From an uncultured Halomonas sp. (GTDB taxonomy: Bacteria; Pseudomonadota; Gammaproteobacteria; Pseudomonadales; Halomonadaceae): 64,000 bases of DNA. A program made the translations under genes and the position numbers. Position 1 is the first letter of the stretch, and every line of letters starts with the position of its first letter. A model generated the notes under the pieces. It was not told where the DNA came from and searched no databases. It saw only the letters and a list, made by a program, of their open reading frames with translations. Below are positions 16,554-28,119 of this stretch, piece after piece. The DNA is taken from the NCBI RefSeq assembly GCF_947493865.1, contig NZ_CANLTC010000005.1:62001-126000 (forward strand), read 5' to 3'.

Positions 16554-17408
16554 CTATTCCGTCTCGGAGAAGCGCAGCGGATTCAGGCTCCTCTTGACCG
16601 CCTTCAACTGTTCGGCCAGCTTGGGCCCACGGGTCTTGGCGACGCCTACCGCCAGCACATCGATCAGCACCAAATGCGCGATGCGGGAGCTCATCGGCGT
16701 GTAGATTTCGGTATCTTCATGCACATCGATAGGCAAGGATAGCGTCACTTCACCGGCCAAGGGCGAGCCGCTCGGACACAAGCCGATCACCGTGGCACCG
16801 GATTCCCGGGCCATGCGCACGCTGGCAACCAGCGCCCGAGTACGCCCGGTCTGCGAAATGGCCACCACCGCATCGCCCTCCTTTAGCGTCGCTGCAGACA
16901 TATTCTGCATATGCGGGTCCGAATAAGCGGAGGTCGATATCTGCAAGCGAAAGAACTTGTGCTGAGCATCGAAGGCCACCGCCCCGGAAGCACCGAAACC
17001 ATAGAACTCAACCCGATTGGCCATGGCCAGTGCATTGATTGCCTTGCTCAGAGCTTCGTTGTCGAGCCGATCACGTATTGAAAGCAGAGTACCGACGGTG
17101 GAGTCGAAGATGCTGTGGGAAAACTCCGCCACGCTGTCGCTATCGTTCATCGAGAACTGAGCAAACTGGCTACCGGAAGCCAGCATCTGGGCAAGCTTGA
17201 GCTTGAAATCCTGAAAACCGTTGCATCCCAGCGCCCGACAAAAACGTACCACCGTCGGTTCACTGACCTTGGCCTCGGTGGCCAGATCGACGATGCGCAT
17301 ATGGATGACTTCTTCGGGGTTGCGCAACACGAAGCGCGCCACCTTCTGTTCGGAGCGACGAAAGTGCTCCATGCGTCGTCTCATCTCATCAAATAGAGCA
17401 CGGCTCAC
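16554..17408 (-). CDS. hexR: RpiR/HexR-family transcriptional regulator
   Basis: A 284-aa regulator with an N-terminal RpiR helix-turn-helix (VSEPTVVRFCRALGCNGFQDFKL, about residues 45-70) and a C-terminal SIS sugar-phosphate domain (VEFYGFGASGAVAFDAQHKFFR, AISQTGRTRALV). HexR controls central sugar catabolism in response to KDPG. The start is GTG 17408 with AGGA eight bases upstream. The gene stands alone without the zwf-pgl-eda cluster often beside it in pseudomonads, so the HexR name rests on sequence resemblance. It is divergent from the small gene at 17589. Confidence 0.85.
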   Translation of the reverse strand: MSRALFDEMRRRMEHFRRSEQKVARFVLRNPEEVIHMRIVDLATEAKVSEPTVVRFCRALGCNGFQDFKLKLAQMLASGSQFAQFSMNDSDSVAEFSHSIFDSTVGTLLSIRDRLDNEALSKAINALAMANRVEFYGFGASGAVAFDAQHKFFRLQISTSAYSDPHMQNMSAATLKEGDAVVAISQTGRTRALVASVRMARESGATVIGLCPSGSPLAGEVTLSLPIDVHEDTEIYTPMSSRIAHLVLIDVLAVGVAKTRGPKLAEQLKAVKRSLNPLRFSETE

Positions 17409-17517
17409 GATTTCATTCCTGGTTTTTCCTCGATACTACAATGTTTTGGTTCATCTAATGTGAAGAATAGTCGCTCTTAATACGAGTTACTTGAGAATTC
17501 GTATTCAACGCCATCGC

Positions 17518-17523
17518 TATAAT
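17518..17523 (+). promoter_or_regulatory. Candidate -10 element for the small gene at 17589
   Basis: TATAAT matches the sigma70 -10 consensus and lies 65 bp upstream of the start codon. The best -35 (TTGAGA, 17491-17496) has a 21-bp spacer, longer than optimal, so the assignment is tentative. Confidence 0.35.
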
Positions 17524-17588
17524 ACTTACGCTACAGTCAGATTCGACGCGTCGATGATAGTGACTTTTGATAATGAGGAGCGTCGCTC

Positions 17589-17786
17589 ATGCGTAAAGCA
17601 GAACAATTGATACCATTGAAATGTGAACTTCTCGACATTTCCATGTCCATGAGAGTCTCAGAACACGAAACACGCAAGAAGGATGCCGCGGTACGTTATC
17701 TTCGTGCTCGACGTGGTATCGAGATCCGTAACGAGACAAAACGCCTTGAACAAGATATTGCGGACTATGATGATAGTTGGCAATAA
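17589..17786 (+). CDS. Small charged protein, PA3496-family-like
   Basis: A 65-aa protein beginning at ATG 17589 with GAGGAG eight bases upstream. It is rich in Arg, Lys, Glu and Asp, and its second half (AVRYLRARRGIEIRNETKRL, then an acidic tail) suggests one amphipathic helix. It resembles short PA3496-type proteins of pseudomonads, for which an envelope-integrity role has been proposed; this match is from memory and only moderately certain. It has no signal peptide or membrane segment. A palindromic terminator candidate follows. Confidence 0.6.
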   Translation: MRKAEQLIPLKCELLDISMSMRVSEHETRKKDAAVRYLRARRGIEIRNETKRLEQDIADYDDSWQ

Positions 17787-17831
17787 ATCGTAGCGTTATT
17801 GTTCCATGGGTATAGTGTTCATACACGATAA

Positions 17832-17857
17832 ACGGGCCTTCATGCATGAAGGCCCGT
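17832..17857. terminator. Bidirectional terminator candidate
   Basis: A 26-bp perfect palindrome whose arms begin ACGGGCCTTCATG. It lies between the convergent small gene and the sodium symporter. A TTTTT run occurs about ten bases beyond it on the plus strand. Confidence 0.7.
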
Positions 17858-17877
17858 CATGGTGGTTTTTAGCGGAT

Positions 17878-19218
17878 TCAGAGGCTGCTGATAAACACCA
17901 CGATAACGCCAATGGGTGCCACGAAGCGGGTAGTTAGCGTCCAGAGCGTGCTTCCCGTTTTCCCGAGACCCAATTCCTGCCGCACTTTCTCACCGTTCAT
18001 GAACCAGCCCACAAATATCACCGCCAAAAGACCGGTCAGCGGTAGTAAGTACTTACTGGTCAACGTATCCAGGAAGTCAAAAATACTGAGACCCAGGATG
18101 CTGACCTCGGACCAGGCATTGAACGACAGCAATGCCGCAATACCCAGAGCCCAGGTCGCCAATCCGGCTACCAGGGTGGCACCAACCCGGGATAGCGGAG
18201 TGCGCTCTTCAACGGTTTCTACTACTGGCTCGAGCAACGAAATGGCCGACGTCAAAGCAGCAAATGTCAGCAACAGAAAGAATAGCAGCCCGATGATCAC
18301 ACCGCCGGTCATGTTGCCGAAGGCCAGCGGCAAGGTGACGAAGATCAAACCAGGACCGGAACTCGGATCGAGCCCATTGGCAAACACGATGGGAAAAATC
18401 GCCAATCCCGCCACCAAGGCAAATACCGTGTCCAGAATGATGACGGTACGGGCGGTACTGAGCAAGTTGACCTCTACTCCCAAGTAAGAACCGTAGGCCA
18501 TCATGATGCCCATCCCGAGAGACAGAGTGAAGAATGCCTGCCCCATGGCAGCCAGTACCACGTCACCCCCGAGCGCGCTCCAATCCGGGTTGAACATGAA
18601 ACTTACCGCTTCGCCGAAATGGCCTGAAAACAGGCCATAACCCACCAGCACCACGAGGATGATACCCAGGGCCGGCATGAGAGTGCGTACTGCTCCTTCA
18701 AGGCCTGCTTTTACGCCCCGGGCAACGATACCGATGACCAGCACCATGAAGACGGAATGCCACAGTAGTAGCGTACCCGAGTCAGCCAGTAACCCGTTGA
18801 ACAGCTCGCCAATGGCGTCCGCATTCTGACCACTGAAATCACCGGTGACGGAACTCAAGGTGTAGGAAAGGGACCAGCCTCCAATCACGCTGTAGAACGA
18901 CAGGATGATGAACGCCCCTAGTACCCCACTGATACCCACCACGGTCCAAGCCTTGCTTCGCCCTTCCTGTGTGGCCAGATCCGCCATGGTGTTGATGGGA
19001 TTCTTCTGGCCGCGCCGTCCCAGGAGCCACTCGGAAACCAGAATAGGCAAACCGACCAGAGCGATACAGATCAGATAGACAAGAACGAAAGCGGCGCCAC
19101 CACTTTCGCCCACCATGTACGGAAATTTCCAGATATTACCCAGGCCGACCGCGGAACCGGTGGCCGCCAGAATGAAGGTCAGCTTCGAAGACCACTGAGC
19201 GTGGGATATTTTTGCCAT
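17878..19218 (-). CDS. Sodium-dependent neurotransmitter:sodium symporter (NSS/SNF) family transporter
   Basis: A 446-aa inner-membrane secondary transporter with about 11-12 hydrophobic segments. The N-terminus has the NSS signature: WSSKLTFILAATGSAVGLGN, followed by IWKFPYMVGESGG, whose unwound first helix binds Na+ and substrate in LeuT. Bacterial members usually import amino acids; the substrate here cannot be assigned. The start is ATG 19218. The gene appears monocistronic, with 165 bp to the next gene on the same strand. Confidence 0.92.
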   Translation of the reverse strand: MAKISHAQWSSKLTFILAATGSAVGLGNIWKFPYMVGESGGAAFVLVYLICIALVGLPILVSEWLLGRRGQKNPINTMADLATQEGRSKAWTVVGISGVLGAFIILSFYSVIGGWSLSYTLSSVTGDFSGQNADAIGELFNGLLADSGTLLLWHSVFMVLVIGIVARGVKAGLEGAVRTLMPALGIILVVLVGYGLFSGHFGEAVSFMFNPDWSALGGDVVLAAMGQAFFTLSLGMGIMMAYGSYLGVEVNLLSTARTVIILDTVFALVAGLAIFPIVFANGLDPSSGPGLIFVTLPLAFGNMTGGVIIGLLFFLLLTFAALTSAISLLEPVVETVEERTPLSRVGATLVAGLATWALGIAALLSFNAWSEVSILGLSIFDFLDTLTSKYLLPLTGLLAVIFVGWFMNGEKVRQELGLGKTGSTLWTLTTRFVAPIGVIVVFISSL

Positions 19219-19383
19219 GTTGTACCCTGATATCGCATATCGTCGCCATGCATTTTGAGAAAGCGACGTATTGTGTTGTTGTTGTCTCGTGCTATCGGGC
19301 GCACGGACATAAGTTCATGACAAAACTATCCGATGATGGACCCGATGACCAGTCCTGAAACGCTGTATCGGTATTGCACGACA

Positions 19384-20241
19384 TCAAAAAAGTGATGTTT
19401 GCCGCTCGCCAGGAAAGGCGGAAAGACCAGGTAGCTCCTGTATCTTGGAGAGCTGTGAATAGAGGCATCTTGCCAATTGTGGCGCCTGACGATTATCGGG
19501 AGTGTGCACAAACAAGAAAGGGGTTTTCCCCTGTTTTATCCACAGGGAAAGACGTTCACTCCAGGCATTGAAGTAACGTTCATTTATCGTCTTGTCAAGA
19601 TGTCCGATAAATCGAATGATCGGCGCATCTGCCGTGGAAAGCACGTGTAACGGGCGTTTGGGTTTTTCACTCTGCGCCTTGAGTAGCCTTGGATCGCCGC
19701 GGGCAGGGGTGGCGAAAAGTGCTCTGACGTCGAGCATGATACGATCGACCCGATAAGTTATCAACAATCGATTGAGTTGACGTTCTGCCTCCCCCTTGTG
19801 GAAGAATTCGCGGGCACGCACCTCCACCGCGCAGGGTATGTTGCGCGGCCAGCGTTCGAGCAGCGCAGCCAGATTGGGTAATTCGTCAGCACCAAAATCT
19901 CGGGGTAGTTGAACCATGAGCGGCCCCAGCCGATCATGAAGTGGAGCCAGACGCGCAATGAAGTCATCGAGTTCATCGGTGATGCCAACCAAGCGCTTGT
20001 CATGGGTCAAACGAGCGGGCAGCTTGAAGCAGAAACGAAAATCCTTGGGCGCCTGACGGGCCCAGCCTAATACGACCTCTTCTCGTGGAGCGCCGCTATA
20101 GAAGGTGGTATTGCCCTCGACGCTGGAGAAGACCCGGGCGTACTCCTCGAGAAAAGCCTCGGATGGCGTGTGACGGGCATAAAGCCCGCCACGCCAGTCG
20201 CTGTTGGCCCACATCGGCAGGCCTAGATAAAATCCCCCCAT
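19384..20241 (-). CDS. DUF72 (YecE-like) domain protein
   Basis: A 285-aa soluble protein of the DUF72 family, predicted to form a TIM-like barrel and of unknown biochemical role. Features are the N-terminal YLGLPMWANSDWRGGLY, FSSVEGNTTFYSGAP, the block DFRFCFKLPARLTHDKRL and FLFVHTPDN near the end. The ribosome-binding site is weak. It follows glmS by only 16 bp on the same strand, so it may be expressed as a tail of the glmU-glmS unit. Confidence 0.87.
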   Translation of the reverse strand: MGGFYLGLPMWANSDWRGGLYARHTPSEAFLEEYARVFSSVEGNTTFYSGAPREEVVLGWARQAPKDFRFCFKLPARLTHDKRLVGITDELDDFIARLAPLHDRLGPLMVQLPRDFGADELPNLAALLERWPRNIPCAVEVRAREFFHKGEAERQLNRLLITYRVDRIMLDVRALFATPARGDPRLLKAQSEKPKRPLHVLSTADAPIIRFIGHLDKTINERYFNAWSERLSLWIKQGKTPFLFVHTPDNRQAPQLARCLYSQLSKIQELPGLSAFPGERQTSLF

Positions 20242-20257
20242 GGGGCCTACTCGAGGC

Positions 20258-22093
20258 CTACTCGACGGTCACCGACTTGGCCAGGTTGCGCGGCTGGTCG
20301 ACATCGGTACCCTTGAGCACCGCCACATGATAGGAGAGCAACTGCAGCGGCAGGGTATACAGGATCGGTGCGAGCGCCTCGTCCACATGAGGCAGGCGCA
20401 GCACGCAAACTCCCTCGCTTTCCTGGATATGCACCTGCTCGTCGGCAAAGACGAACAGCTGTCCACCCCGAGCGCGAACCTCCTGCAGATTGGCCTTCAG
20501 CTTGCCCAGCAGCTCATCGTTGGGGGCGACGGAGATCACCGGCATCTCACTGTCGACCAGGGCCAGCGGGCCATGCTTCAGCTCGCCGGCGGGATAGGCC
20601 TCGGCGTGGATGTAGGAGATTTCCTTGAGTTTCAGTGCACCTTCCAGAGCGATGGGGAAATGCGCGCCACGACCGAGAAACAGGGCGTGATGCTTCTCGG
20701 CAAAAGCCATGGATAGGCTGGCAATATCGCCATCCAGTGCCAGTACCTGGGTAATCAGACGTGGCAGCGAACGCAACGCCTGCACGATCCGCGTCTCATC
20801 CTCTTCATCCATGCCGCGCACGCGTCCCAGACTCAACGTCAGCAACATCAGGGCCGTCAATTGAGTGGTGAAGGCCTTGGTCGAGGCAACACCGATCTCC
20901 GGGCCAGCATGAGTCATCAAGGTCAGGTCGGATTCACGCACCAAGGAACTACCGGGCACGTTGCAGATTGCCAGGCTACCGACATAGCCATTGTCCTTGG
21001 CAAAGCGCAGAGCCGCGAGGGTATCGGCGGTCTCGCCGGACTGAGACAAGGTGACGAATAACGTACCCTCGGGAACCACTACCTGACGATAACGGTATTC
21101 CGAGGCGACCTCGACCTGGGTGGGCACACCGGCATACTTCTCCAGCCAGTAACGCGCCACCATGCCGGCATGATAGCTGGTGCCGCAGGCGACGATATGG
21201 ATCTGCTTGACCTTGCCGAACATGGCCTCGGCCTCGGTACCGAAGCTATTGACCAGCACATGACGCTCTGAAAGACGTCCTTCCAGGGTCGCGGCAATCA
21301 CCTGGGACTGTTCGTAGATCTCCTTGAGCATGAAATGGCGATAATCCCCCTTGGAAGCGGCGCCATCGCCATGCTCGAAGACCTGGGCCGGACGTTTCTG
21401 CACCTCGCCGGCAGTATCGAAGATGGCGATATCGCCACCCCTGGACAGGCGTACCACGTCGCCTTCCTGCAGGTAGATGAAGCGATCGGTAACCTGCAGT
21501 AACGCCAAAGGATCGGAAGCAAGAAACGCCTCCTCGACGCCAACGCCAACCACCAGCGGACTTCCCTTGCGGGCACCGATGATGGTATCGGGTTCAGCCT
21601 TGTGCACCACCGCCAATGCGTAGGCGCCCTCCAGCCGGGCCAAGACGTTACGTACCGCCGTCAGTAAATCCTGGGTAAGCGTAAATTCCCTGGATAACAG
21701 GTGTGCCACGACTTCGGTGTCGGTCTCGGAAGTGAATACGTACCCCTGAGCTTCCAGTTCATCGCGCAGTGTTTCGTAATTCTCGATGATCCCGTTATGA
21801 ACCACCGCCAGGCTCTCGCCGGATTGGTGCGGGTGGGCATTGTGTTCACTGGGACGGCCATGAGTGGCCCAGCGGGTATGGGCGATGCCCAGGTGGCCAA
21901 AGAGAGGCGCCTCGACAAGCCGCTCCTCGAGCATGGCGACCTTTCCTACCGCACGCTGACGATTGAGTCGTGCGTCTTCAGACACGATTGCCATACCAGC
22001 GGAATCGTAGCCGCGATATTCCAAGCGCTTCAATCCTTCCAGCAGGATCCCCTGAACGTTACGTTCGGCTACTGCTCCGACGATTCCACACAT
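20258..22093 (-). CDS. glmS: Glutamine-fructose-6-phosphate aminotransferase (GlmS)
   Basis: Makes glucosamine-6-phosphate from fructose-6-phosphate and glutamine, the entry step to UDP-GlcNAc for peptidoglycan and LPS. The 611-aa protein starts MCGIVGAVAERN with catalytic Cys2 of the Ntn glutaminase domain. Two SIS isomerase domains follow (ACGTSYHAGMVARYWLEKYA, SQSGETADTL, LGRGAHFPIALEGALKLKE), and the C-terminus is DQPRNLAKSVTVE as expected. AGGAG stands eight bases before the ATG. It lies 12 bp after glmU, forming a glmU-glmS unit. Confidence 0.97.
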   Translation of the reverse strand: MCGIVGAVAERNVQGILLEGLKRLEYRGYDSAGMAIVSEDARLNRQRAVGKVAMLEERLVEAPLFGHLGIAHTRWATHGRPSEHNAHPHQSGESLAVVHNGIIENYETLRDELEAQGYVFTSETDTEVVAHLLSREFTLTQDLLTAVRNVLARLEGAYALAVVHKAEPDTIIGARKGSPLVVGVGVEEAFLASDPLALLQVTDRFIYLQEGDVVRLSRGGDIAIFDTAGEVQKRPAQVFEHGDGAASKGDYRHFMLKEIYEQSQVIAATLEGRLSERHVLVNSFGTEAEAMFGKVKQIHIVACGTSYHAGMVARYWLEKYAGVPTQVEVASEYRYRQVVVPEGTLFVTLSQSGETADTLAALRFAKDNGYVGSLAICNVPGSSLVRESDLTLMTHAGPEIGVASTKAFTTQLTALMLLTLSLGRVRGMDEEDETRIVQALRSLPRLITQVLALDGDIASLSMAFAEKHHALFLGRGAHFPIALEGALKLKEISYIHAEAYPAGELKHGPLALVDSEMPVISVAPNDELLGKLKANLQEVRARGGQLFVFADEQVHIQESEGVCVLRLPHVDEALAPILYTLPLQLLSYHVAVLKGTDVDQPRNLAKSVTVE

Positions 22094-22105
22094 CGTGCTG
22101 ACTCC

Positions 22106-23485
22106 TTAGTGTTCTTGAGTGGGGGTTTTCTGGGGACGCTGCCAATTCTGTCTGCTCATTTGACGCCCTCGGGTCAGCGCCAGGGCGCCTGCTTCCACAT
22201 CTCTGCTGATGGTCGAGCCAGCGCCGACGGTAGCACCCTCTCCTACCTTGACCGGCGCCACAAGAGCCGTATTGGAGCCAATAAAGGCATTATTCCCAAT
22301 TTCAGTGAAATGCTTGTTGGCACCATCGTAGTTACAGGTAATGGTGCCGGCCCCGATATTGACCTCCCGACCCAGACGCGCGTCACCGACATAGCTAAGA
22401 TGGTTGATCTTGGCGCCTTCACCCAGGATGGCATTCTTGGTTTCGACAAAATTACCGATCTTGGCGCCTTCGGCCAGACGTGTACCGGGGCGTAAGCGTG
22501 CAAAGGGACCTATCTGACTCTTTCCTTCGAGAACGGCGCCATCCAGAACACTGTGGGCCTCGATCACGCTAGCTGCCCCGATCGTGCTGTTGCGAATCAC
22601 GCAATAAGGGCCCACTCGCACACCATCGGCGAGTTCCACTTCACCTTCGAAAATACAGCCCACATCGATCTCGACGTCACGCCCGCAGCGCAGGCTGCCT
22701 CGTACATCCAGGCGAGCCGGATCCGCCAGGGCCACGCCGTCGGTCATCAACTGCTCCGCTTGAGCAAACTGATAGGCGCGTTCCAGGCGTGCCAACTGCA
22801 ACCTGTTATTGACGCCTTCCACTTCCACCGGCGTCCTAGGCTGAGCGGTGGCAATGGCAGTGCCTTCCTCCGCCGCCATGGCGATTACGTCGGTGAGATA
22901 GTATTCGCCCTGCACATTCTCTGCAGAAAGCTGGGGTAGCCAGCGGCGTAGCTGCCCCGCGGTCATCGCCATGATGCCCGTGTTGCATTCGGTGATAGCG
23001 CGCTCTGCCTCGGAAGCGTCCTTGTGTTCGACGATTGCCACGGGACGTCCTTCGGTGTCACGCTTGATGCGGCCATAGCCCGCAGGGTCATCCAGAGTCA
23101 CCGTCAAAAGTGCCATGCGCTGTTCATTGACCTCATCGAGCAGCGCCGCCAGTGTCTCGTGACGAATCAGCGGTACGTCGCCGTAAAGCACCAACACCTT
23201 GCCATCGGCAAGTTTGTCCATCGCCTGAGCAACAGCATGCCCGGTGCCCTTCTGTTCGGTTTGCAGCGCAAATTCCACCGAACACTCCGCAAGACTTTCA
23301 CGTACCTGGTTACCTCCATGGCCGATCACCACATGCAGACGGTTTTTACCGAGCTCCATCGCGGTATCGATTACATGACGCACCATCGGCTTACCGGCCA
23401 ACTCATGCAGTACTTTGGGTTTTTCCGATCGCATGCGGGTACCTTGCCCCGCTGCCAGAATTACAACATCAAGCGCCATACTCAT
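22106..23485 (-). CDS. glmU: Bifunctional UDP-GlcNAc pyrophosphorylase/glucosamine-1-P acetyltransferase (GlmU)
   Basis: Catalyses the last two steps of UDP-GlcNAc synthesis. The N-terminal uridyltransferase domain begins LDVVILAAGQGTRMRSEKPK, and the C-terminal half shows left-handed beta-helix hexapeptide repeats (IGPFARLRPGTRLAEGAKIG, GAGTITCNYDGANKH). The frame extends upstream to 23557, but that would add 24 residues unlike GlmU. ATG 23485, or ATG 23479 two codons later, fits the family start and has an upstream AGAG. The length is about 459 aa. It precedes glmS. Confidence 0.96.
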   Translation of the reverse strand: MSMALDVVILAAGQGTRMRSEKPKVLHELAGKPMVRHVIDTAMELGKNRLHVVIGHGGNQVRESLAECSVEFALQTEQKGTGHAVAQAMDKLADGKVLVLYGDVPLIRHETLAALLDEVNEQRMALLTVTLDDPAGYGRIKRDTEGRPVAIVEHKDASEAERAITECNTGIMAMTAGQLRRWLPQLSAENVQGEYYLTDVIAMAAEEGTAIATAQPRTPVEVEGVNNRLQLARLERAYQFAQAEQLMTDGVALADPARLDVRGSLRCGRDVEIDVGCIFEGEVELADGVRVGPYCVIRNSTIGAASVIEAHSVLDGAVLEGKSQIGPFARLRPGTRLAEGAKIGNFVETKNAILGEGAKINHLSYVGDARLGREVNIGAGTITCNYDGANKHFTEIGNNAFIGSNTALVAPVKVGEGATVGAGSTISRDVEAGALALTRGRQMSRQNWQRPQKTPTQEH

Positions 23486-23663
23486 CGTCTCTTTGATCGC
23501 GTTCATTCTATGATCCCTGGGAAGCGCATACCCATATATAGACCGCTTCCGGGACATTCATGACAACCTTATTCGTTACATTAAATTACATTGGCGACGG
23601 AAAAGCTATACACGTCACCCACAATCCATCACGTTCAAACAATTTTATTAGCAAGGCTAATAA

Positions 23664-23697
23664 AAATGCCCTAGAGAGTTTTGCTCTCTAGGGCATT
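23664..23697 (-). terminator. Terminator of the ATP synthase operon
   Basis: A 15-base arm AAATGCCCTAGAGAG pairs across a short loop and is followed on the minus strand by a T-rich tail (ATTTTTATT). It lies about 30 bp after atpC and before glmU. Confidence 0.92.
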
Positions 23698-23725
23698 TGA
23701 TTTAGCGGCGAAAGTAGTCGCGAGG

Positions 23726-24154
23726 TTAGCCTCGCCCACCCTTCCTGCGTAGCTGTTCCAGAGTACGCAATTGGGCAACCGCTTCCGCCAACTCCACTGC
23801 AGCACGGGAATAGTCCATCTCCGAATGCTGTTCGTTGATCGAACGCAGGGCTTCCTTGCGGGCCTCTTGGGCTTCGACCTCATCAAGATCATTTGCGCGC
23901 GTGGCTGTGTCGGCCAATACCGATATCAGTTTTGGCTGTACCTCAAGAAAACCACCGGTGACGTAGTAGATTTCCTCGTCACCGTTTTCACGCATCACCC
24001 GCAGCGGACCCGGCTGCAGTTCGGTCATCAGGGGCGTGTGACCAGGAAGAATTCCTAGATCACCCATCTTGCCCGCCGCGACAAGTTGGGAAATTTCGCC
24101 GGAGAAGATCGACTGCTCGGCGCTGACGATTTCGCATCGGAAGCTGTTCGCCAT
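23726..24154 (-). CDS. atpC: ATP synthase F1 subunit epsilon
   Basis: A 142-aa subunit of the F1 central stalk that couples rotation and inhibits ATP hydrolysis. The N-terminal beta-sandwich contains FRCEIVSAEQSIFSGE and GDLGILPGHTPLMTELQPG, followed by a C-terminal helical hairpin rich in Glu/Arg/Ala. It is the last gene of the atp operon, 38 bp after atpD, and is followed by a strong terminator. Confidence 0.96.
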   Translation of the reverse strand: MANSFRCEIVSAEQSIFSGEISQLVAAGKMGDLGILPGHTPLMTELQPGPLRVMRENGDEEIYYVTGGFLEVQPKLISVLADTATRANDLDEVEAQEARKEALRSINEQHSEMDYSRAAVELAEAVAQLRTLEQLRRKGGRG

Positions 24155-24192
24155 ACCTTAATCCTCTAACATGAAGGGCAACATGAACGGCT

Positions 24193-25611
<1,419 letters not shown>

Positions 25612-25621
25612 TCACCGGGAC

Positions 25622-26494
25622 TCAAACCGCGGCGGCACCGCTCACGATCTCGGAGATTTCCTGGGTAATGGCTGCTTGGCGAGCCTTGTTGTACACCAGC
25701 TGCAAATCGTCAATCAGGTCGCCGGCGTTGTCCGTTGCGCTCTTCATCGCAATCATCCGCGCTGCCTGTTCGCACGCTGCATTTTCGACCACTGCCTGAT
25801 AGACCTGAGATTCGATATAGCGAACCAACAGCCTATCGAGCAGCTCCTTGGCGTCCGGCTCATAAATATAATCCCAGCTACTGGAACGCGTCTCGTCGTC
25901 GTCTTGATCTTCCAAGGCGACTAGCGGCACCAGCTGGCGAGCAACCGGCTTCTGGGTCATGGTGTTGACGAACTCGTTGTACACCACGTACAGACGATCC
26001 AGCTCGCCTTCATCATAGGCATCCAGTATGACCTTGACGCTACCAATCAGGTCCTTGGCCTCTGGCGCTTCGCCTATGTTGCTCTTGGCCGCCATGAGAT
26101 TGCCGCCGTAGTTGCGGAAAAAGGTGCCGGCCTTGCTGCCGATGGCAACGAAACTGAGTTCGACACCCTTGTCCCGCCATTGGCGAGTTTCCTTGAGTAC
26201 CGTCTTGAACAGGTTGACGTTCAAGCCCCCGGCCAGGCCACGGTCGCTGGAAACGACGATGTAGCCTACCCGCTTGACCTCTCGTTCGATCATGTAATCG
26301 TGACGATACTCAGGATTGGCCTTGGCAATATGGCTCACGACATGACGAATCTGCTTGGCATAGGGTTGGCTTGCCGCCATACGCTCCTGTGCCTTGCGCA
26401 TTTTCGATGCCGCGACCATTTCCATGGCGCTGGTAATCTTCTGTGTATTCTTGATGCTCCCGATTTGGGAGCGAATCTCTTTTGCCGCTGCCAT
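25622..26494 (-). CDS. atpG: ATP synthase F1 subunit gamma
   Basis: Rotating shaft of F1, 290 aa. The N-terminal coiled-coil begins [20 protein letters not shown], followed by [15 protein letters not shown], and the C-terminal helix contains [20 protein letters not shown], both hallmarks of the family. The central Rossmann-like part includes [11 protein letters not shown]. It sits between atpA and atpD with short spacers (64 and 52 bp). Confidence 0.98.
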   Translation of the reverse strand: MAAAKEIRSQIGSIKNTQKITSAMEMVAASKMRKAQERMAASQPYAKQIRHVVSHIAKANPEYRHDYMIEREVKRVGYIVVSSDRGLAGGLNVNLFKTVLKETRQWRDKGVELSFVAIGSKAGTFFRNYGGNLMAAKSNIGEAPEAKDLIGSVKVILDAYDEGELDRLYVVYNEFVNTMTQKPVARQLVPLVALEDQDDDETRSSSWDYIYEPDAKELLDRLLVRYIESQVYQAVVENAACEQAARMIAMKSATDNAGDLIDDLQLVYNKARQAAITQEISEIVSGAAAV

Positions 26495-26558
26495 CGCGAT
26501 CTACCTCATTCATGACACTCAGGGAAATGACTGGTCCGGAAGGCCGAACCAGCAACAT

Positions 26559-28103
26559 TTACCAGGTCTGAGTGCTCTTGAATTTCTCGAGACCGGACTT
26601 GAGGCCGTCCTTGATCTCGTCGTTGTAGTCGCCGGACTCGTTGATCTTGTCAAGCAGTTCGCCATGCTCGGCCTTCATGTAGTCATGCAGGGCCGCTTCG
26701 AAATCGAGCACCTTGTTGACTTCGACATCGTCCAGATAGCCTTCGTTGGCGGCGAATAGCGACAGTGACATCTCGGCCACGGACATCGGCGAGTACTGCT
26801 TCTGCTTCATCAACTCGGTAACGCGCTGACCGTGCTCGAGCTGCTTGCGCGTGGCTTCATCGAGATCCGAGGCAAACTGGGAGAACGCCGCCAGCTCACG
26901 GTATTGCGCCAAGGCCAGACGCACGCCACCACCGAGTTTCTTGATGATCTTGGTCTGAGCGGAACCGCCAACACGAGAGACCGACAGACCGGCGTTGATT
27001 GCCGGGCGAATCCCCGAGTTGAACATGCTCGTCTCGAGGAAGATCTGACCGTCGGTGATCGAGATCACGTTGGTGGGTACGAATGCCGACACATCGCCCC
27101 CCTGGGTCTCGATCATCGGTAGTGCAGTCAAGGAACCTGTCTTGCCAGTGACCTTGCCTTCCGTGAACTTCTCCACGTAGTCGGCATTGACCCGAGCAGC
27201 ACGCTCGAGCAAACGCGAGTGCAGATAGAAGACATCACCGGGATAGGCTTCGCGGCCCGGCGGACGCTTGAGCAGCAGGGAGATCTGGCGATAAGCCCAG
27301 GCCTGCTTGGTCAGATCGTCGTAGATGATCAGCGCGTCTTCACCGCGATCGCGGTAGTACTCGCCCATGGTACAGCCGGCATAGGGTGCCAGGAACTGCA
27401 TGGCAGCCGGATCGGCGGCACCCGCAGCAACGACGATGGTGTGCTCCATGGCGCCGTGTTCTTCGAGCTTGCGCACCACGCTTGCAATGGTCGACTGTTT
27501 CTGCCCCACCGCCACGTAGATACAGGTAACGCCCTTGCCTTTCTGGTTGATGATGGCATCGATGGCAATGGCGGACTTGCCGATCTGGCGATCGCCGATG
27601 ATCAACTCGCGCTGACCGCGACCGATGGGCACCATGGCATCGATGGACTTGAAACCAGTCTGTATCGGCTGATCGACGGATTGACGCGTGATGACCCCGG
27701 GGGCCACCTTTTCCACCGCATCGGTCAGCTTGGCGTTGATGTCGCCCTTGCCATCGATGGGGCTACCCAGGGCATCGACCACGCGACCGGTGAGCTCGGG
27801 GCCTACCGGTACCTCGAGAATGCGTCCGGTACACTGGGCGGTCATGCCCTCTTCGAGCTGTTGATAGTCGCCGAGTACGACGGCACCGACGCTGTCACGC
27901 TCGAGGTTGAGCACCATGCCGAAGATGGCGTTGGGAAATTCGATCATTTCACCGAACATCGCATCCGCCAGACCATGAATCTGTACGATGCCGTCGAAGA
28001 CGCTGACGATGGTGCCTTGATTACGGGCTTCGGAGGCAACATCCAGCTTCTCGATACGCTGTTTGATGATGTCGCTGATCTCGGAAGGATTCAGTTGCTG
28101 CAT
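26559..28103 (-). CDS. atpA: ATP synthase F1 subunit alpha
   Basis: Non-catalytic nucleotide-binding subunit, 514 aa from ATG 28103 ([20 protein letters not shown]). The frame extends to 28136, but that start would overlap atpH; GAGG eight bases before ATG 28103 decides the choice. The P-loop reads [13 protein letters not shown], where most alpha subunits have GDRQTGKT, a conservative variant. The conserved [19 protein letters not shown] and C-terminal helical domain are present. It is 16 bp downstream of atpH. Confidence 0.98.
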   Translation of the reverse strand: MQQLNPSEISDIIKQRIEKLDVASEARNQGTIVSVFDGIVQIHGLADAMFGEMIEFPNAIFGMVLNLERDSVGAVVLGDYQQLEEGMTAQCTGRILEVPVGPELTGRVVDALGSPIDGKGDINAKLTDAVEKVAPGVITRQSVDQPIQTGFKSIDAMVPIGRGQRELIIGDRQIGKSAIAIDAIINQKGKGVTCIYVAVGQKQSTIASVVRKLEEHGAMEHTIVVAAGAADPAAMQFLAPYAGCTMGEYYRDRGEDALIIYDDLTKQAWAYRQISLLLKRPPGREAYPGDVFYLHSRLLERAARVNADYVEKFTEGKVTGKTGSLTALPMIETQGGDVSAFVPTNVISITDGQIFLETSMFNSGIRPAINAGLSVSRVGGSAQTKIIKKLGGGVRLALAQYRELAAFSQFASDLDEATRKQLEHGQRVTELMKQKQYSPMSVAEMSLSLFAANEGYLDDVEVNKVLDFEAALHDYMKAEHGELLDKINESGDYNDEIKDGLKSGLEKFKSTQTW

Positions 28104-28119
28104 GCCGTGTCCCTCAAGC

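Noticed and set aside
23581..23600. Direct repeat TTACATT twice upstream of glmU, considered as a HexR-type site
   Set aside because: HexR sites are inverted repeats; this is a 10-bp direct repeat without dyad symmetry, so no regulator could be assigned.
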